Shown: positions 1-8,422 of the stretch, one piece after another
Layout of the letters: every line of letters starts with the position of its first letter
Numbering within the stretch: position 1 is the first letter of the stretch
Assembly: GCF_001601825.1 (NCBI RefSeq)
Contig: NZ_LUJK01000016.1
Location: 1 to 55,993, forward strand
From: Limnobacter sp. CACIAM 66H1
Lineage (GTDB): Bacteria; Pseudomonadota; Gammaproteobacteria; Burkholderiales; Burkholderiaceae_B
Direction of reading: 5' to 3'
Length of the DNA stretch: 55,993 nucleotides
Position numbers and translations under genes: made by a program
Notes under the pieces: model-generated
What the model saw: the letters and a program-made list of their open reading frames with translations, nothing else
Told to the model about the DNA's origin: nothing
Database searches by the model: none

Positions 1-632
1 GTAGACAAGGCACGCATGGCAGCAAACCCGCCAATACCCAGTGGTGAAACGGTTGACTCAGCGCCACCAGCAATCATCACGTCCGCATCACCGTACTCAA
101 TGATACGAGCCGCTTCACCGATTGAATGCGTACCTGTTGTGCAAGCGGTCACCATGGCAATATTCGGGCCTTTCAGGCCGTACATGATAGACATGTGACC
201 AGAAATCATGTTGATAATGCTGCCAGGCACGAAGAACGGGGAAATGCGTCGATATCCCTTGTTGATCAAATCGGTGTGCGTATCTTCAATCATTGGCAAA
301 CCACCAATGCCTGAGCCAATGCTCACACCAATTCGTTCAGAATTTTGTTCGGTTACTTCAAGACCGGAATCTTTGAAAGCCTGAATTCCCGCCGCCAGGC
401 CGTAATGGATAAAGGTATCCATGCGGGCTGCTTCTTTCCCGGGAATGTAATCGGCCACGTCGAAGCCTTTCACTTCGCCAGCAATTTTTGCTGCCAAGGC
501 CTCGGTATCGAACCTGGTAATCGTCGAAATGCCGGATTTGCCTTGAGTCAGGCTTGTCCAAGCCTCGCTAACAGAATTACCCACAGGGCTAATGATGCCC
601 AAACCGGTAATAACAACACGTCTACGGCTCAC
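1..632 (-). CDS. fabF: 3-oxoacyl-ACP synthase II (FabF), 3' end beyond window
   Basis: Condenses acyl-ACP with malonyl-ACP in the elongation cycle of type II fatty acid synthesis in the cytoplasm. About 210 residues are visible, roughly half of the usual ~412. The protein opens with [17 protein letters not shown] and carries the nucleophile motif [11 protein letters not shown] (Cys at about residue 164), typical of KAS I/II. The two catalytic histidines lie beyond the left edge. I chose GTG at 632 because a strong Shine-Dalgarno (GGGAGGG, complement of 636-643) precedes it and no upstream ATG fits the family N-terminus. It follows acpP by about 84 bp, the standard acpP-fabF order. Confidence 0.95.
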   Translation of the reverse strand, partial: MSRRRVVITGLGIISPVGNSVSEAWTSLTQGKSGISTITRFDTEALAAKIAGEVKGFDVADYIPGKEAARMDTFIHYGLAAGIQAFKDSGLEVTEQNSERIGVSIGSGIGGLPMIEDTHTDLINKGYRRISPFFVPGSIINMISGHMSIMYGLKGPNIAMVTACTTGTHSIGEAARIIEYGDADVMIAGGAESTVSPLGIGGFAAMRALS

Positions 633-675
633 AAGCCCTCCCTGTATCCTGTGTTTGCATGAACAGGCAGAGGCC

Positions 676-694
676 GAGGAAGACAGGCTTCCTC
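676..694 (-). repeat. Stem-loop between acpP and fabF
   Basis: A perfect 7-bp inverted repeat (676-682 against 688-694, 5-nt loop) lies in the acpP-fabF spacer. No T-run follows it on the minus strand, so it is not a classical terminator. A processing or stability element that lets acpP accumulate above fabF is an inference. The rest of the spacer shows nothing recognisable. Confidence 0.5.
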
Positions 695-716
695 CGCACC
701 TCTTCAAATTCAGCTA

Positions 717-956
717 TTAAGACTTAGAGTTTGTCTTAACGTAATCAATCGCTTGTTGAACTGTGGTGATCTTTTCAGCTTCTTCGTCAGGAATTTCTGT
801 TTCAAATTCTTCTTCCAAAGCCATGACCAATTCCACTGTGTCCAAGGAATCAGCGCCCAGATCATCTACGAAAGAAGATTCGTTTTTGATTTCCTCTTCC
901 TTTACGCCGAGCTGCTCGGCCACAATCTTTTTAACGCGCTGTTCAATGTTTTCCAT
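717..956 (-). CDS. acpP: Acyl carrier protein
   Basis: Small acidic carrier that holds growing acyl chains on a 4'-phosphopantetheine arm. It has 79 residues, the usual size, with the DSL motif at 36-38 (Ser37 receives the prosthetic group) in the context [19 protein letters not shown]. It is strongly acidic, as the family is. The Shine-Dalgarno GGAGG sits 7 nt before ATG and is embedded in a short inverted repeat (958-970). It lies between fabG and fabF in the classical order and is flanked on both sides by short stem-loops that may adjust its dosage. Confidence 0.98.
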   Translation of the reverse strand: MENIEQRVKKIVAEQLGVKEEEIKNESSFVDDLGADSLDTVELVMALEEEFETEIPDEEAEKITTVQQAIDYVKTNSKS

Positions 957-957
957 T

Positions 958-970
958 ACGGAGCCTCCGT
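958..970 (-). promoter_or_regulatory. Inverted repeat covering the acpP ribosome-binding site
   Basis: The 13-nt sequence ACGGAGGCTCCGT (minus strand) contains the acpP Shine-Dalgarno GGAGG. Its arms can pair as a 4-bp stem with a 5-nt loop, partly hiding the site. The symmetry is visible in the sequence; an effect on translation is inference. Confidence 0.35.
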
Positions 971-1006
971 GGGTTTTTAATAAAATCGAGTGAGAATAGC
1001 AAAGCG

Positions 1007-1022
1007 ATATGACAGATCATAT
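1007..1022 (-). repeat. Stem-loop between fabG and acpP
   Basis: A perfect 6-bp inverted repeat (1007-1012 against 1017-1022) with a 4-nt loop lies just after fabG. It could be a processing or 3'-protection hairpin. No T-run directly follows it. An A/T-rich stretch between it and acpP could hold an acpP promoter, but I see no convincing -35/-10 pair. Confidence 0.4.
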
Positions 1023-1038
1023 TCTATATGCCCTGCTA

Positions 1039-1791
1039 TTAGCCCATCCACATTCCACCATTCACGTGTAATGTGGTTCCAGTCACATACCCCGCCTGAT
1101 CGCTGGCCAGATATAGCACTGCCGCAGCAATGTCACCTACCTGCCCCAAACGGCCCAACGGGATTTGTTGCTTCAACTGATCTACCTGAGTTTCATTCAG
1201 TGCATCAGTCATGTCAGTTTGGATGAACCCGGGCGCCACACAGTTTACCGTGATATTGCGACTACCGAGTTCACGTGCCAGCGCTTTTGTCATTCCAGCC
1301 ACACCGGCTTTTGCGGCGGCATAATTGGCCTGGCCGGCGTTGCCACTGGTGCCTACCACCGAAGTGATATTAATCATGCGGCCAGTGCGTGCTTTCATCA
1401 TGGGTTTCATGGCCAGCTTGGACAACTTGAAAACGGCGGACAGATTCGTGGCAATAACCGCATCCCAATCTTCGTCCTTCATTCGCATGGAAAGCTGATC
1501 ACGAGTAATTCCAGCGTTGTTCACCAATATTGCCAACGGCCCAAGTTCTTCGGAAATTCTGGTGAACAACGGCTCAAGGCTTTCCGAGTCAGTCACATTC
1601 AGCAACGCCCCGAAACCCTTCACACCGGCTGCCCTAAGACCTTCGGTGATGTCTGCTGCCCCCGCTTCGGAGGTCGCAGTGCCCACTACAGCCGCCCCAG
1701 CTTTGCCCAAAGTAATTGCGATCTCACGGCCTATGCCGCGACTGGCACCAGTTACCAAGGCCACTTTTCCAGTCAAATCAAACATGGTCAT
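1039..1791 (-). CDS. fabG: 3-oxoacyl-ACP reductase (FabG)
   Basis: NADPH-dependent reduction of 3-oxoacyl-ACP, the second step of each elongation round. The 250-residue short-chain dehydrogenase has the Rossmann motif TGASRGIG near the N-terminus, NNAGITRD, the catalytic Ser in INITSVVG, and YAAAKAG (the Tyr-x3-Lys pair). The frame stays open 54 nt further upstream, but that part overlaps the end of fabD. ATG at 1791 has GAGG 9 nt upstream and gives the family start MTMFDLTGKVALVTG; a second ATG two codons on (1785) is also possible. It follows fabD after 13 nt. Confidence 0.97.
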   Translation of the reverse strand: MTMFDLTGKVALVTGASRGIGREIAITLGKAGAAVVGTATSEAGAADITEGLRAAGVKGFGALLNVTDSESLEPLFTRISEELGPLAILVNNAGITRDQLSMRMKDEDWDAVIATNLSAVFKLSKLAMKPMMKARTGRMINITSVVGTSGNAGQANYAAAKAGVAGMTKALARELGSRNITVNCVAPGFIQTDMTDALNETQVDQLKQQIPLGRLGQVGDIAAAVLYLASDQAGYVTGTTLHVNGGMWMG

Positions 1792-1804
1792 CCGGCTTAT
1801 CCTC

Positions 1805-2749
1805 TTATTCCACAGCAAGCACTGCTTGAATGCTGTCGGGGTCAAATATATTGACTACAGGCACATCACTAATCCGCTTCACCAAACCTGCCAAAACCTT
1901 GCCGGGTCCGCATTCAACAAACAGGGTTGCACCCGCCGCGGTCATGGCTTCAATGGTTTCAACCCATCGCACCGGCCCATAGGCCTGACGCACCAGCGCG
2001 TCACGAATTCTAGCGGGATCGGATTCTACAGCCACATCAATGTTGTTGTACACAGGCACTGCCGGAGAATTGAAGTTTGTGTTGGCCAAAGCTGTCGCCA
2101 ATTTAACAGAGGCGGGCTTCATCAGGCTTGAATGGAAAGGCGCAGACACAGGCAACTCGAGGGCGCGCTTGGCACCCAGTGCCTTGGCAGCCTCGCAAGC
2201 CGCCTTTACGCCTTGTGCACTGCCTGCGATAACCACTTGGCTGGGCGCATTGAAATTCACGGCCTCGGCCACTTCCCCATTCACACAGGCCTGCTGACAG
2301 GCTTGGATTACTTGCTCATCGGTCAGACCCAAAATGGCGGCCATACCGCCTTGCCCGACAGGAACCGCCTCTTGCATGGCTTGGGCACGAATGCGAACCA
2401 GCCCCAACCCCTCGGAAAAGCTGAACACGCCCGCAGCCACCAAAGCAGCATATTCACCCAAAGAGTGGCCTGCCACCAAATCGGGTGCACTACCACCCGC
2501 GGCTAGCCAAGCGCGCAACACAAGCACATCAGCCATTAACATGGCCGGCTGCGTGTTGGTCGTCAAATTGAGAGATTCTGCGGGACCTTGTTCAATTAAA
2601 GCTGCAAGATCTTGCCCCAATGCCTGTTGGGCCTCGAGCGCTGTCGTGGTGTACAAACTGGCAGTTGCGCTGTTGCTTTTGAATGCGTTCAACATGCCGA
2701 CAGCTTGGGAACCCTGCCCAGGAAACAGGAAGGCAATTTTCTTTGTCAT
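1805..2749 (-). CDS. fabD: Malonyl-CoA:ACP transacylase (FabD)
   Basis: Transfers malonyl from CoA to ACP to supply the elongation cycle. The protein has 314 residues with FPGQGSQ at the N-terminus, the nucleophile elbow GHSLGEY, an Arg-containing VRIRAQAMQEA segment, and the late histidine region SAPFHSSLM, all typical of FabD. An in-frame ATG at 2764 would add five residues. I prefer 2749 because MTKKIAFLFPGQGSQ is the family N-terminus; neither start has a clear Shine-Dalgarno. It lies between fabH and fabG. Confidence 0.96.
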   Translation of the reverse strand: MTKKIAFLFPGQGSQAVGMLNAFKSNSATASLYTTTALEAQQALGQDLAALIEQGPAESLNLTTNTQPAMLMADVLVLRAWLAAGGSAPDLVAGHSLGEYAALVAAGVFSFSEGLGLVRIRAQAMQEAVPVGQGGMAAILGLTDEQVIQACQQACVNGEVAEAVNFNAPSQVVIAGSAQGVKAACEAAKALGAKRALELPVSAPFHSSLMKPASVKLATALANTNFNSPAVPVYNNIDVAVESDPARIRDALVRQAYGPVRWVETIEAMTAAGATLFVECGPGKVLAGLVKRISDVPVVNIFDPDSIQAVLAVE

Positions 2750-2786
2750 TTTCGAGGAATTCATCTAATTTGCAATTTGCGCTATT

Positions 2787-3764
2787 TTACATGCGAACGA
2801 GCACGCTGCCCCATGTAAAACCGCCCCCGACACCCTGTAACAGCACGTTATCGCCTTTTTTAATCTGTTTTTGCTCAATTGCATGGTTCAAAGCCAAGGG
2901 AACCGAGGCGGCAGACGTGTTTCCGTGCATGCCGACAGTGATGACAACCCTTTCTTCAGGAAGCTTCAATTTTTTCGCAACGAAATGCAAAATTCTCACG
3001 TTGGCTTGGTGCGGAACCAGGAAATCGAGGTCCTCGAGCCTGAAGTCAAGGCTTTCAAATAACTCAAGCGCATTGCTGCCCAACACTGACACCGCTTGGC
3101 GGAACACGGCTTGACCATCCATGCGTAGAAACGGATCTCCCACAATTTTCCCGCCTTCAATGCGGCCAGTGGTGTTCAAAATACAGCCAAGGGTGCCGTC
3201 GGAGTGCAACTTACAGCCTAATATTCCCGGCTCAGAACTGGCTTGAATGAATACCGCGCCAGCACCATCGCCAAACAACACGCAAGTGGTGCGATCATTC
3301 CAGTCCATCAGGCGGCTAAACACCTCCGAACCGATGACCAGTGCATTACCCACCTGACCGGAACGGATCATGGAATCTGCAACAGTCAACGCATAGACGA
3401 AGCCACTGCACACGGCCTGAATGTCGAAGGCCATGGCTTTTTTGGCGCCAATTTCGGCTTGAACCGCACAGGCTGTGGATGGGAAAACCTGATCGGGGGT
3501 TGAGGTGGCCAACACGATCAAGTCCACTTGATCTGGAAGAACGCCTGCAGCTTTCAGAGCCTGCAAGGCAGCCTTGCTGGCCATTTGACAGTTTGTTTCA
3601 TCGGCTTCGCAAAGATATCTTTGCTTGATCCCGGTGCGCGTTTCAATCCATTCGGCACTGGTTTCCACGCCTTTCTTGGCCAGAAACTCAGTCAACTCCT
3701 GATTTGAAACCGCACGCCTTGGCAGGCTTGCGCCGGTGCCAAGGATTGCACTGTATTGAGACAT
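2787..3764 (-). CDS. fabH: 3-oxoacyl-ACP synthase III (FabH)
   Basis: Starts fatty acid synthesis by condensing acetyl-CoA with malonyl-ACP. It has 325 residues. The catalytic triad is visible: Cys119 in QAVCSGF, His in VPHQAN and Asn in MHGNTS, with the usual C-terminal GVGGGFTWG. The ATG shares its A with the TAA stop of plsX (TAATG), which suggests translational coupling. The spacer to fabD is short, about 22 to 37 nt depending on which fabD start is used. Confidence 0.98.
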   Translation of the reverse strand: MSQYSAILGTGASLPRRAVSNQELTEFLAKKGVETSAEWIETRTGIKQRYLCEADETNCQMASKAALQALKAAGVLPDQVDLIVLATSTPDQVFPSTACAVQAEIGAKKAMAFDIQAVCSGFVYALTVADSMIRSGQVGNALVIGSEVFSRLMDWNDRTTCVLFGDGAGAVFIQASSEPGILGCKLHSDGTLGCILNTTGRIEGGKIVGDPFLRMDGQAVFRQAVSVLGSNALELFESLDFRLEDLDFLVPHQANVRILHFVAKKLKLPEERVVITVGMHGNTSAASVPLALNHAIEQKQIKKGDNVLLQGVGGGFTWGSVLVRM

Positions 3765-4846
3765 TAAATCACTTGGTCTGGTTTTGCCTCGACTAGTGCA
3801 GTTGCTGCCTCTTGATTACCATTGGTCGCTGGGGCGGCCAATGGCACATAGTGCGACATGGTGAGCCTGATGCTATCCAGCAAATTGCCGTTGGCTGCAT
3901 CGTAAGCTCGCTTGATCGCATAGAAGAAGGCATAGGCATCTGCCGAGCCATGGCTTTTGATCACAATCCCTTTCAGCCCAAGCAATGCAGCTCCGTTGTA
4001 GCGGCGGTGGTCCACCCTTTTTTTGAATCGAAGCAACACTGGCGCCGCAAATACTGCAGCAACTTTGGGCCACAGGCCTCTCTTGAACTCTGTCTTGATT
4101 ATATCGCCCAGCATTTGTGCCAGGCCCTCAGAGGTTTTGAGGGCTACATTGCCCACAAAACCGTCACACACCACTACGTCGGTGGTGCCTTTGTAAATAT
4201 CATTACCTTCCACGTTGCCATAGAAGTTCAACTCACTGGCGCGCAGCAATTCCGAGGCCTTTTTAACCACATCATTGCCCTTGATCACTTCCTCACCAAT
4301 ATTCAGCAAACCTACTGTGGGCCTTTCAATTCCCTCAGTGCCTTTCACGAAGGCTGATCCCATGACAGCGAACTGAAACAAATGGGCCGGTTCGCAGTCT
4401 ACGTTGGCTCCCAGATCGAGCATTAGCGTGCCCTTGCCTTTCATGTTGGGCAAGGCCGAGGCAATTGCGGGTCGATCAATGCTATCAAGGGTTTTGAGTA
4501 CAAAACGGGAAATAGCCATCAGCGCACCTGTATTGCCAGCACTGACGAACGCGGATGCCAACCCGTCTTTTACCAGGTTGGCGCATACTCGAATAGATGA
4601 GTCTTTCTTGTTGCGCAAGGCCTGTGCGGGAGGCTCGTCCATCTCAACCACCTCACTGGCGTGACGGATCGTGATCTGGGGATGCTCCAGCGCTTTTTTC
4701 TTGGCCAGGGCCGCCTCTATTTCAGCCTGCTTTCCGACGAGCACAAGCTGAACGTCGGGGTGCTGTTTGAGAAAGCGCAAACAGGCCGGGACGGTGACCG
4801 ACAAACCGTGGTCTCCACCCATGCAATCAATTGCTATGCGAACCAT
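3764..4846 (-). CDS. plsX: Phosphate acyltransferase PlsX
   Basis: Makes acyl-phosphate from acyl-ACP, the donor for PlsY in phospholipid synthesis, and so couples the fab genes to membrane lipid formation. It has 360 residues and begins [14 protein letters not shown], the PlsX signature. Further conserved segments are SAGNTGALM and [14 protein letters not shown]. It sits between rpmF and fabH in the widespread rpmF-plsX-fabH order and overlaps fabH by one base. The last ~30 residues (alanine-rich, ending in KPDQVI) are variable in the family. Confidence 0.97.
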   Translation of the reverse strand: MVRIAIDCMGGDHGLSVTVPACLRFLKQHPDVQLVLVGKQAEIEAALAKKKALEHPQITIRHASEVVEMDEPPAQALRNKKDSSIRVCANLVKDGLASAFVSAGNTGALMAISRFVLKTLDSIDRPAIASALPNMKGKGTLMLDLGANVDCEPAHLFQFAVMGSAFVKGTEGIERPTVGLLNIGEEVIKGNDVVKKASELLRASELNFYGNVEGNDIYKGTTDVVVCDGFVGNVALKTSEGLAQMLGDIIKTEFKRGLWPKVAAVFAAPVLLRFKKRVDHRRYNGAALLGLKGIVIKSHGSADAYAFFYAIKRAYDAANGNLLDSIRLTMSHYVPLAAPATNGNQEAATALVEAKPDQVI

Positions 4847-4911
4847 CCGTTCTTAGACCTTTTGGTTTTCATGGCAACATGACTGCAGTTGCCTTGTTGA
4901 TTTGTAATTAA

Positions 4912-5094
4912 TTACTCGTCAGCTTTGGTTTTTACCACTTTCTTGCCACGATACATGCCGTTGGGGCTGATGTGGTGGCGCAGGTGTGTTTCACCAGATG
5001 ATGAGTCAGCGGACAAGGTGGGCGCTGTCAGGTTCTGGTGTGAGCGGTGCATTCCACGCTTTGAGGGTGATTTTTTGTTCTGTTGAACGGCCAT
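4912..5094 (-). CDS. rpmF: 50S ribosomal protein L32
   Basis: Small basic protein of the large ribosomal subunit, 60 residues. The N-terminus [19 protein letters not shown] is the L32 signature, and the C-terminal part [17 protein letters not shown] is the usual one for the proteobacterial form. It has no zinc-binding cysteines, so it is the Cys-less form. It follows yceD after 24 nt and precedes plsX after 65 nt. Confidence 0.98.
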   Translation of the reverse strand: MAVQQNKKSPSKRGMHRSHQNLTAPTLSADSSSGETHLRHHISPNGMYRGKKVVKTKADE

Positions 5095-5118
5095 TTTAAA
5101 GCTCCATGTATAAAAGTG

Positions 5119-5709
5119 TTACTTCTTGCCACCCTTGAGCAAATCGCCCAGGTTAGCAAAGGGACGCTGTACTTCCTGTGTTTGACCATCAGCAGTGTCA
5201 TCCTGATAGTCGTCAGTATCTTGCATGTCGGCCCCCTCTTCTCGCCAGCTTCGCCCCGCTAATTCAGCGCAGGCATCATGCTTGGGAAACATAGGGCATG
5301 CCAACAAAATCTCGTCTTCCAGCCAATCTCGCAAGTTTATCGCACCCGGACATGCAACAACGTCAGTGTCCTCATCGAGCGTGTCCTCATCATAGCTGTC
5401 CGCCTGCGTCTCTGACGTCATCAAAATCAAATGACGATCAAAGTCAATGACGTTCTGCACACCTGAACCACACACTACACAAGAAAGCTCTGCGGTAAAA
5501 CGGCCTTTGAACCGAATTACGCTCTCAGACTTGGCGTTGATTCGCCCGGAAACCTCCCAATAAGCGACGTGACTGGACAGAATGTTTTCATCGCTTGCCA
5601 GCCTTGGGAAATCAAACTTCACATCTTCGCTGCAGATGCTTTCGCCCAAGCGAGAAAACGACCAAGCGTCGAATTCTTCAAACTGTTTTAATGGGCCTTT
5701 TTGGCGCAT
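5119..5709 (-). CDS. yceD: YceD family protein (DUF177), 23S rRNA accumulation factor
   Basis: The YceD/DUF177 family is linked to 23S rRNA accumulation, and its gene lies immediately before rpmF in most Gram-negative bacteria, as here. It has 196 residues. The conserved CVVCGSG pair is present mid-protein, followed by an acidic segment and a late CPMFPKHDAC segment. It ends in a variable tail (FANLGDLLKGGKK). It is the first gene of the operon and starts about 20 nt after the predicted transcription start at the strong sigma70 promoter 5737-5765. Confidence 0.92.
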   Translation of the reverse strand: MRQKGPLKQFEEFDAWSFSRLGESICSEDVKFDFPRLASDENILSSHVAYWEVSGRINAKSESVIRFKGRFTAELSCVVCGSGVQNVIDFDRHLILMTSETQADSYDEDTLDEDTDVVACPGAINLRDWLEDEILLACPMFPKHDACAELAGRSWREEGADMQDTDDYQDDTADGQTQEVQRPFANLGDLLKGGKK

Positions 5710-5736
5710 GCCGATAAGAAAAGCAGGAAACGCGCG

Positions 5737-5765
5737 ATAATACTCTGCCTAACGTAATCTGTCAA
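5737..5765 (-). promoter_or_regulatory. Sigma70 promoter of the yceD-rpmF-plsX-fab operon
   Basis: On the minus strand a perfect -35 TTGACA (complement of 5760-5765) is followed after 17 nt by -10 TATTAT (complement of 5737-5742). Transcription should start near 5730, leaving a leader of about 20 nt before yceD. Such a close match fits constitutive expression of ribosome and lipid genes. Confidence 0.8.
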
Positions 5766-5783
5766 AGCCAGCGCGCTATCCAA

Positions 5784-6365
5784 ATGACCCGTTCACTGTA
5801 TCTAGCTTCCAGTTCCAAGTATCGCCGTGAGCTGCTGACTCGCCTGCAAATCAGTTTCAGATGCGAATCGCCTCAAATTGATGAATCCCCGGAACCCAAT
5901 GAATCTCCCTTGGAAACCTGCACGCGTCTCGCTCGGGAAAAAGCCATGGCAGTGGCCGCCGAGCACCCGACTGCAATTGTCATAGGATCAGACCAGGTGG
6001 CAGACGTGGATGGCGTGGCCATTAGCAAGCCCGGCACCCATGATAGAGCCCGTGCACAATTGCGAAGCATGAGCGGGAAGACAATTGTGTTTCATACCGC
6101 CGTCTGCATTTACTGTCATGAAACCTCTCAAGCTGTGGAGTTTACAGTGCCCACTTCAGTGGAATTTCGGGAATTGAATTCCGCTGAAATTGAACGTTAC
6201 CTCATTGCGGAAGAGCCTTATGATTGCGCAGGTTCAGCAAAAAGTGAAGGCTTGGGCATATCGCTACTCAAGCGAATTGAGTCAAGTGACCCGACTGCCC
6301 TGATAGGGCTGCCTTTGATCGAGGTGGCCAACGCACTTCGGCAATTCGAAATCACTCTTCCTTGA
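5784..6365 (+). CDS. Maf/YceF-type nucleoside triphosphate pyrophosphatase
   Basis: Maf proteins hydrolyse non-canonical or modified nucleoside triphosphates to monophosphates; the YceF branch prefers 7-methyl-GTP. It has 193 residues. The N-terminal substrate loop LASSSKYRRELL and the catalytic segment VIGSDQVADVDG are present, with EEPYDCAGSAKSEGLG late. It is divergent from yceD across 74 bp, and the next gene starts one base after its stop. Assignment to the YceF rather than the Maf subgroup is inferred from overall resemblance. Confidence 0.9.
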   Translation: MTRSLYLASSSKYRRELLTRLQISFRCESPQIDESPEPNESPLETCTRLAREKAMAVAAEHPTAIVIGSDQVADVDGVAISKPGTHDRARAQLRSMSGKTIVFHTAVCIYCHETSQAVEFTVPTSVEFRELNSAEIERYLIAEEPYDCAGSAKSEGLGISLLKRIESSDPTALIGLPLIEVANALRQFEITLP

Positions 6366-6366
6366 C

Positions 6367-7062
6367 ATGCTTTATTTAGTTCCGAGCCCGCTAAGCCAGA
6401 AAACTCCAAAACTGCCTTTACTGGAGGCCGACCTGCCCTTGGTGCGGCAATGCAACACCTGGCTGGTAGAGAACGCAAAACCGGCTAGGGCTGCCCTAGG
6501 GCATTTCAATATGCCCACGGCCATTCGGGATCTGCAAATATTTGAAATCGCGCAACTAAATCCCCAGCAACGCCAAGATATCGTGCAACGCTGCAAGGCA
6601 GGGGAACCAATTGCGGTGATGAGTGACGCAGGCTGCCCCGGCGTGGCAGACCCAGGCGCCGAGATTGTAGGTCTCGCGCACCGACTGGGATGCCCGGTTC
6701 ACCCTTTGGTAGGTCCAAGCTCTATTTTATTGGCGCTCATGGGAAGTGGCTTGAATGGACAAAACTTCCGCTTTTACGGATACCCGCCCTTGGACCCGGG
6801 GCAGCGTGATGCATGGATAAAACAGACGGAGCGAGAGTCCAGGACGCAACGCTGCACTCAAATCGTTATCGAAACACCATTCAGAAATGACAAACTGATT
6901 GAGGCACTTCTGAAACAGCTTTCTGACTCAACCTTGCTTTGCATAGGCTGGGACTTGACAGGCGACGAGCAGCAAATACAAACCAAAACTGTTGAACAAT
7001 GGAAAAAACGGATGCCTACGCCAGGCAAGTCACCCTGTCTGTTTTTGTGGTTGTCAGCCTGA
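6367..7062 (+). CDS. SAM-dependent methyltransferase, RsmI/tetrapyrrole methylase family
   Basis: The fold is that of RsmI, which 2'-O-methylates C1402 of 16S rRNA, but this is a shorter, diverged relative of 231 residues that probably acts on another substrate. Visible motifs are LYLVPSPL at the start, VMSDAGCPGVADPG (SAM site) and PLVGPSSILLALMGSGLNG, with YGYPP and ETPFRND after. It is co-directional with the maf gene with a one-base gap, so they are probably co-transcribed. The next gene downstream is convergent. Confidence 0.85.
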   Translation: MLYLVPSPLSQKTPKLPLLEADLPLVRQCNTWLVENAKPARAALGHFNMPTAIRDLQIFEIAQLNPQQRQDIVQRCKAGEPIAVMSDAGCPGVADPGAEIVGLAHRLGCPVHPLVGPSSILLALMGSGLNGQNFRFYGYPPLDPGQRDAWIKQTERESRTQRCTQIVIETPFRNDKLIEALLKQLSDSTLLCIGWDLTGDEQQIQTKTVEQWKKRMPTPGKSPCLFLWLSA

Positions 7063-7076
7063 TTTGTTCAACTCTT

Positions 7077-8033
7077 TTACTGAAAACCAAGGGTTTGCTT
7101 AAGCCCGAGCTCTGGAAACACACTGCGAACACCCTGACCAAACACAACACCCACCCGCTGAGCAAAACGCTCCGCAAATGAATCTTGCTCGGTGTAGTCC
7201 AGAATATCTTCGGCCTTCAGCACATCACGCGCAACGGTATCAATCGACCCTAATTCGTCTGCCAAGCCTAACTCAACACTCTTTGCGCCAGTCCAGACCA
7301 AACCACTGAACAATTCGGGGTTCTGTTGCAGCTTTTCACCTCGACCTTCTTTAACTACCTCGATAAACTGTTTGTGAATTTCCTCTGCCATTTGCTTGGC
7401 GAATTCAGTCTGGTAGGGATCTGCTTCACTGAAAGGATCCAGAAAACCCTTGTTTTCGCCAGATGTGATCAAACGGCGTTCGACGCCCAGTTTCTCCATC
7501 GTTCCTGTGAAGCCGAAACCATTCATCACCACCCCAATGGAGCCCACCAAACTGGCTTTATCCACAAAAATTTTGTCAGCTGCCGCCGCGACGTAATATC
7601 CACCCGAGGCACAGACCTCTTCTACTACTGCATAAAAGGGTTTGTCGGGATACTTGGCGCGAAGACGCTTGATCTCGTCGTTGATCAGGCCAGCCTGAAC
7701 GGGGCTACCGCCGGGGCTATTGATTCGGAGAATGACACCGACAGAGCCTTCACTTTCAAACGCCGCTCTGAGGCTGGAGTTTATTCTGTCAGCGCTGGCC
7801 AGGCTATCACTGGAAATGACACCATCTAGATCCACCAGTGCAGTGTGTCGGCTGACTTCAAGGCTGGGCGTGGCGGTAAACCCCAGCACTGAGGCAATTA
7901 AAATACCCACATACACCAAACCGATCAACTTGAAAAAGATGCCCCAACGTCTCTTTCTTCGTTGCTCAACCAACGCTTCGGAGGCCAGCTTTTCCAGAAG
8001 CTTTCGCTCCCATTGATTGTTTTCATCACTCAT
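7077..8033 (-). CDS. sppA: Signal peptide peptidase SppA-type S49 protease
   Basis: Membrane-anchored serine protease that degrades cleaved signal peptides. It has 318 residues: a cytoplasmic basic N-terminus, one transmembrane segment at about 31-52, then a single S49 domain. The nucleophile is the Ser of EEVCASGGYYVAAA, and the catalytic lysine should lie in or near FVDKASLVGSIGVV. The single-domain length matches the short form of SppA. The frame opens six bases earlier at a TTG, but ATG at 8033 has GAGG about 7 nt upstream. It is the last gene of the rluC-HAD-Rieske-sppA operon. Confidence 0.93.
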   Translation of the reverse strand: MSDENNQWERKLLEKLASEALVEQRRKRRWGIFFKLIGLVYVGILIASVLGFTATPSLEVSRHTALVDLDGVISSDSLASADRINSSLRAAFESEGSVGVILRINSPGGSPVQAGLINDEIKRLRAKYPDKPFYAVVEEVCASGGYYVAAAADKIFVDKASLVGSIGVVMNGFGFTGTMEKLGVERRLITSGENKGFLDPFSEADPYQTEFAKQMAEEIHKQFIEVVKEGRGEKLQQNPELFSGLVWTGAKSVELGLADELGSIDTVARDVLKAEDILDYTEQDSFAERFAQRVGVVFGQGVRSVFPELGLKQTLGFQ

Positions 8034-8035
8034 AT

Positions 8036-8413
8036 TCAATCCTCAATACCATCGGCCGGCACCGTAATCAGCTCAGTAGGGGTCCAGTACACGACACCGT
8101 TTTTCTCTTCTACATTCAATCGCACCAACGGGTTACCGTCACATGGGCCACCCAAGCAACTGCCGTCGGTGGCGTCGTAACTGGCACCGTGAGTGGCACA
8201 CACCACAATTCGACCAGAATCGTCGAGAAATTCGCCATAATTCCAGTCAAGTTCAACGGGTACATGGGAACAACGATTCAAAAAACACCTCACTGCATCA
8301 TCAACACGTACCACGAATGCAGTGGTTTCCTCGTTGTTATACAAAACCCTGAAGCGGTAGCTTGTGCCGCCCTCTTCTAGTTCACTGGATTGACATACCT
8401 GAATTTGCTGCAT
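8036..8413 (-). CDS. Rieske [2Fe-2S] domain protein
   Basis: Small soluble Rieske protein of 125 residues. It has the two cluster-binding boxes, RCSHV (Cys-x-His) and CATHGA (Cys-x2-His), about 20 residues apart, followed by GGPCDGNPL. It has no membrane segment, so it resembles dioxygenase-type or NirD-like ferredoxins rather than bc1 Rieske subunits. Its partner is unknown. It lies between the HAD phosphatase gene and sppA with spacings of 9 and 2 nt, a neighbourhood seen in other Burkholderiales as far as I recall. Confidence 0.9.
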   Translation of the reverse strand: MQQIQVCQSSELEEGGTSYRFRVLYNNEETTAFVVRVDDAVRCFLNRCSHVPVELDWNYGEFLDDSGRIVVCATHGASYDATDGSCLGGPCDGNPLVRLNVEEKNGVVYWTPTELITVPADGIED

Positions 8414-8422
8414 ATTGATTGA

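Noticed and set aside
1165-1854. 229-residue plus-strand frame opposite fabG
   Set aside because: Shadow of fabG; no family resemblance and no plausible promoter or start.
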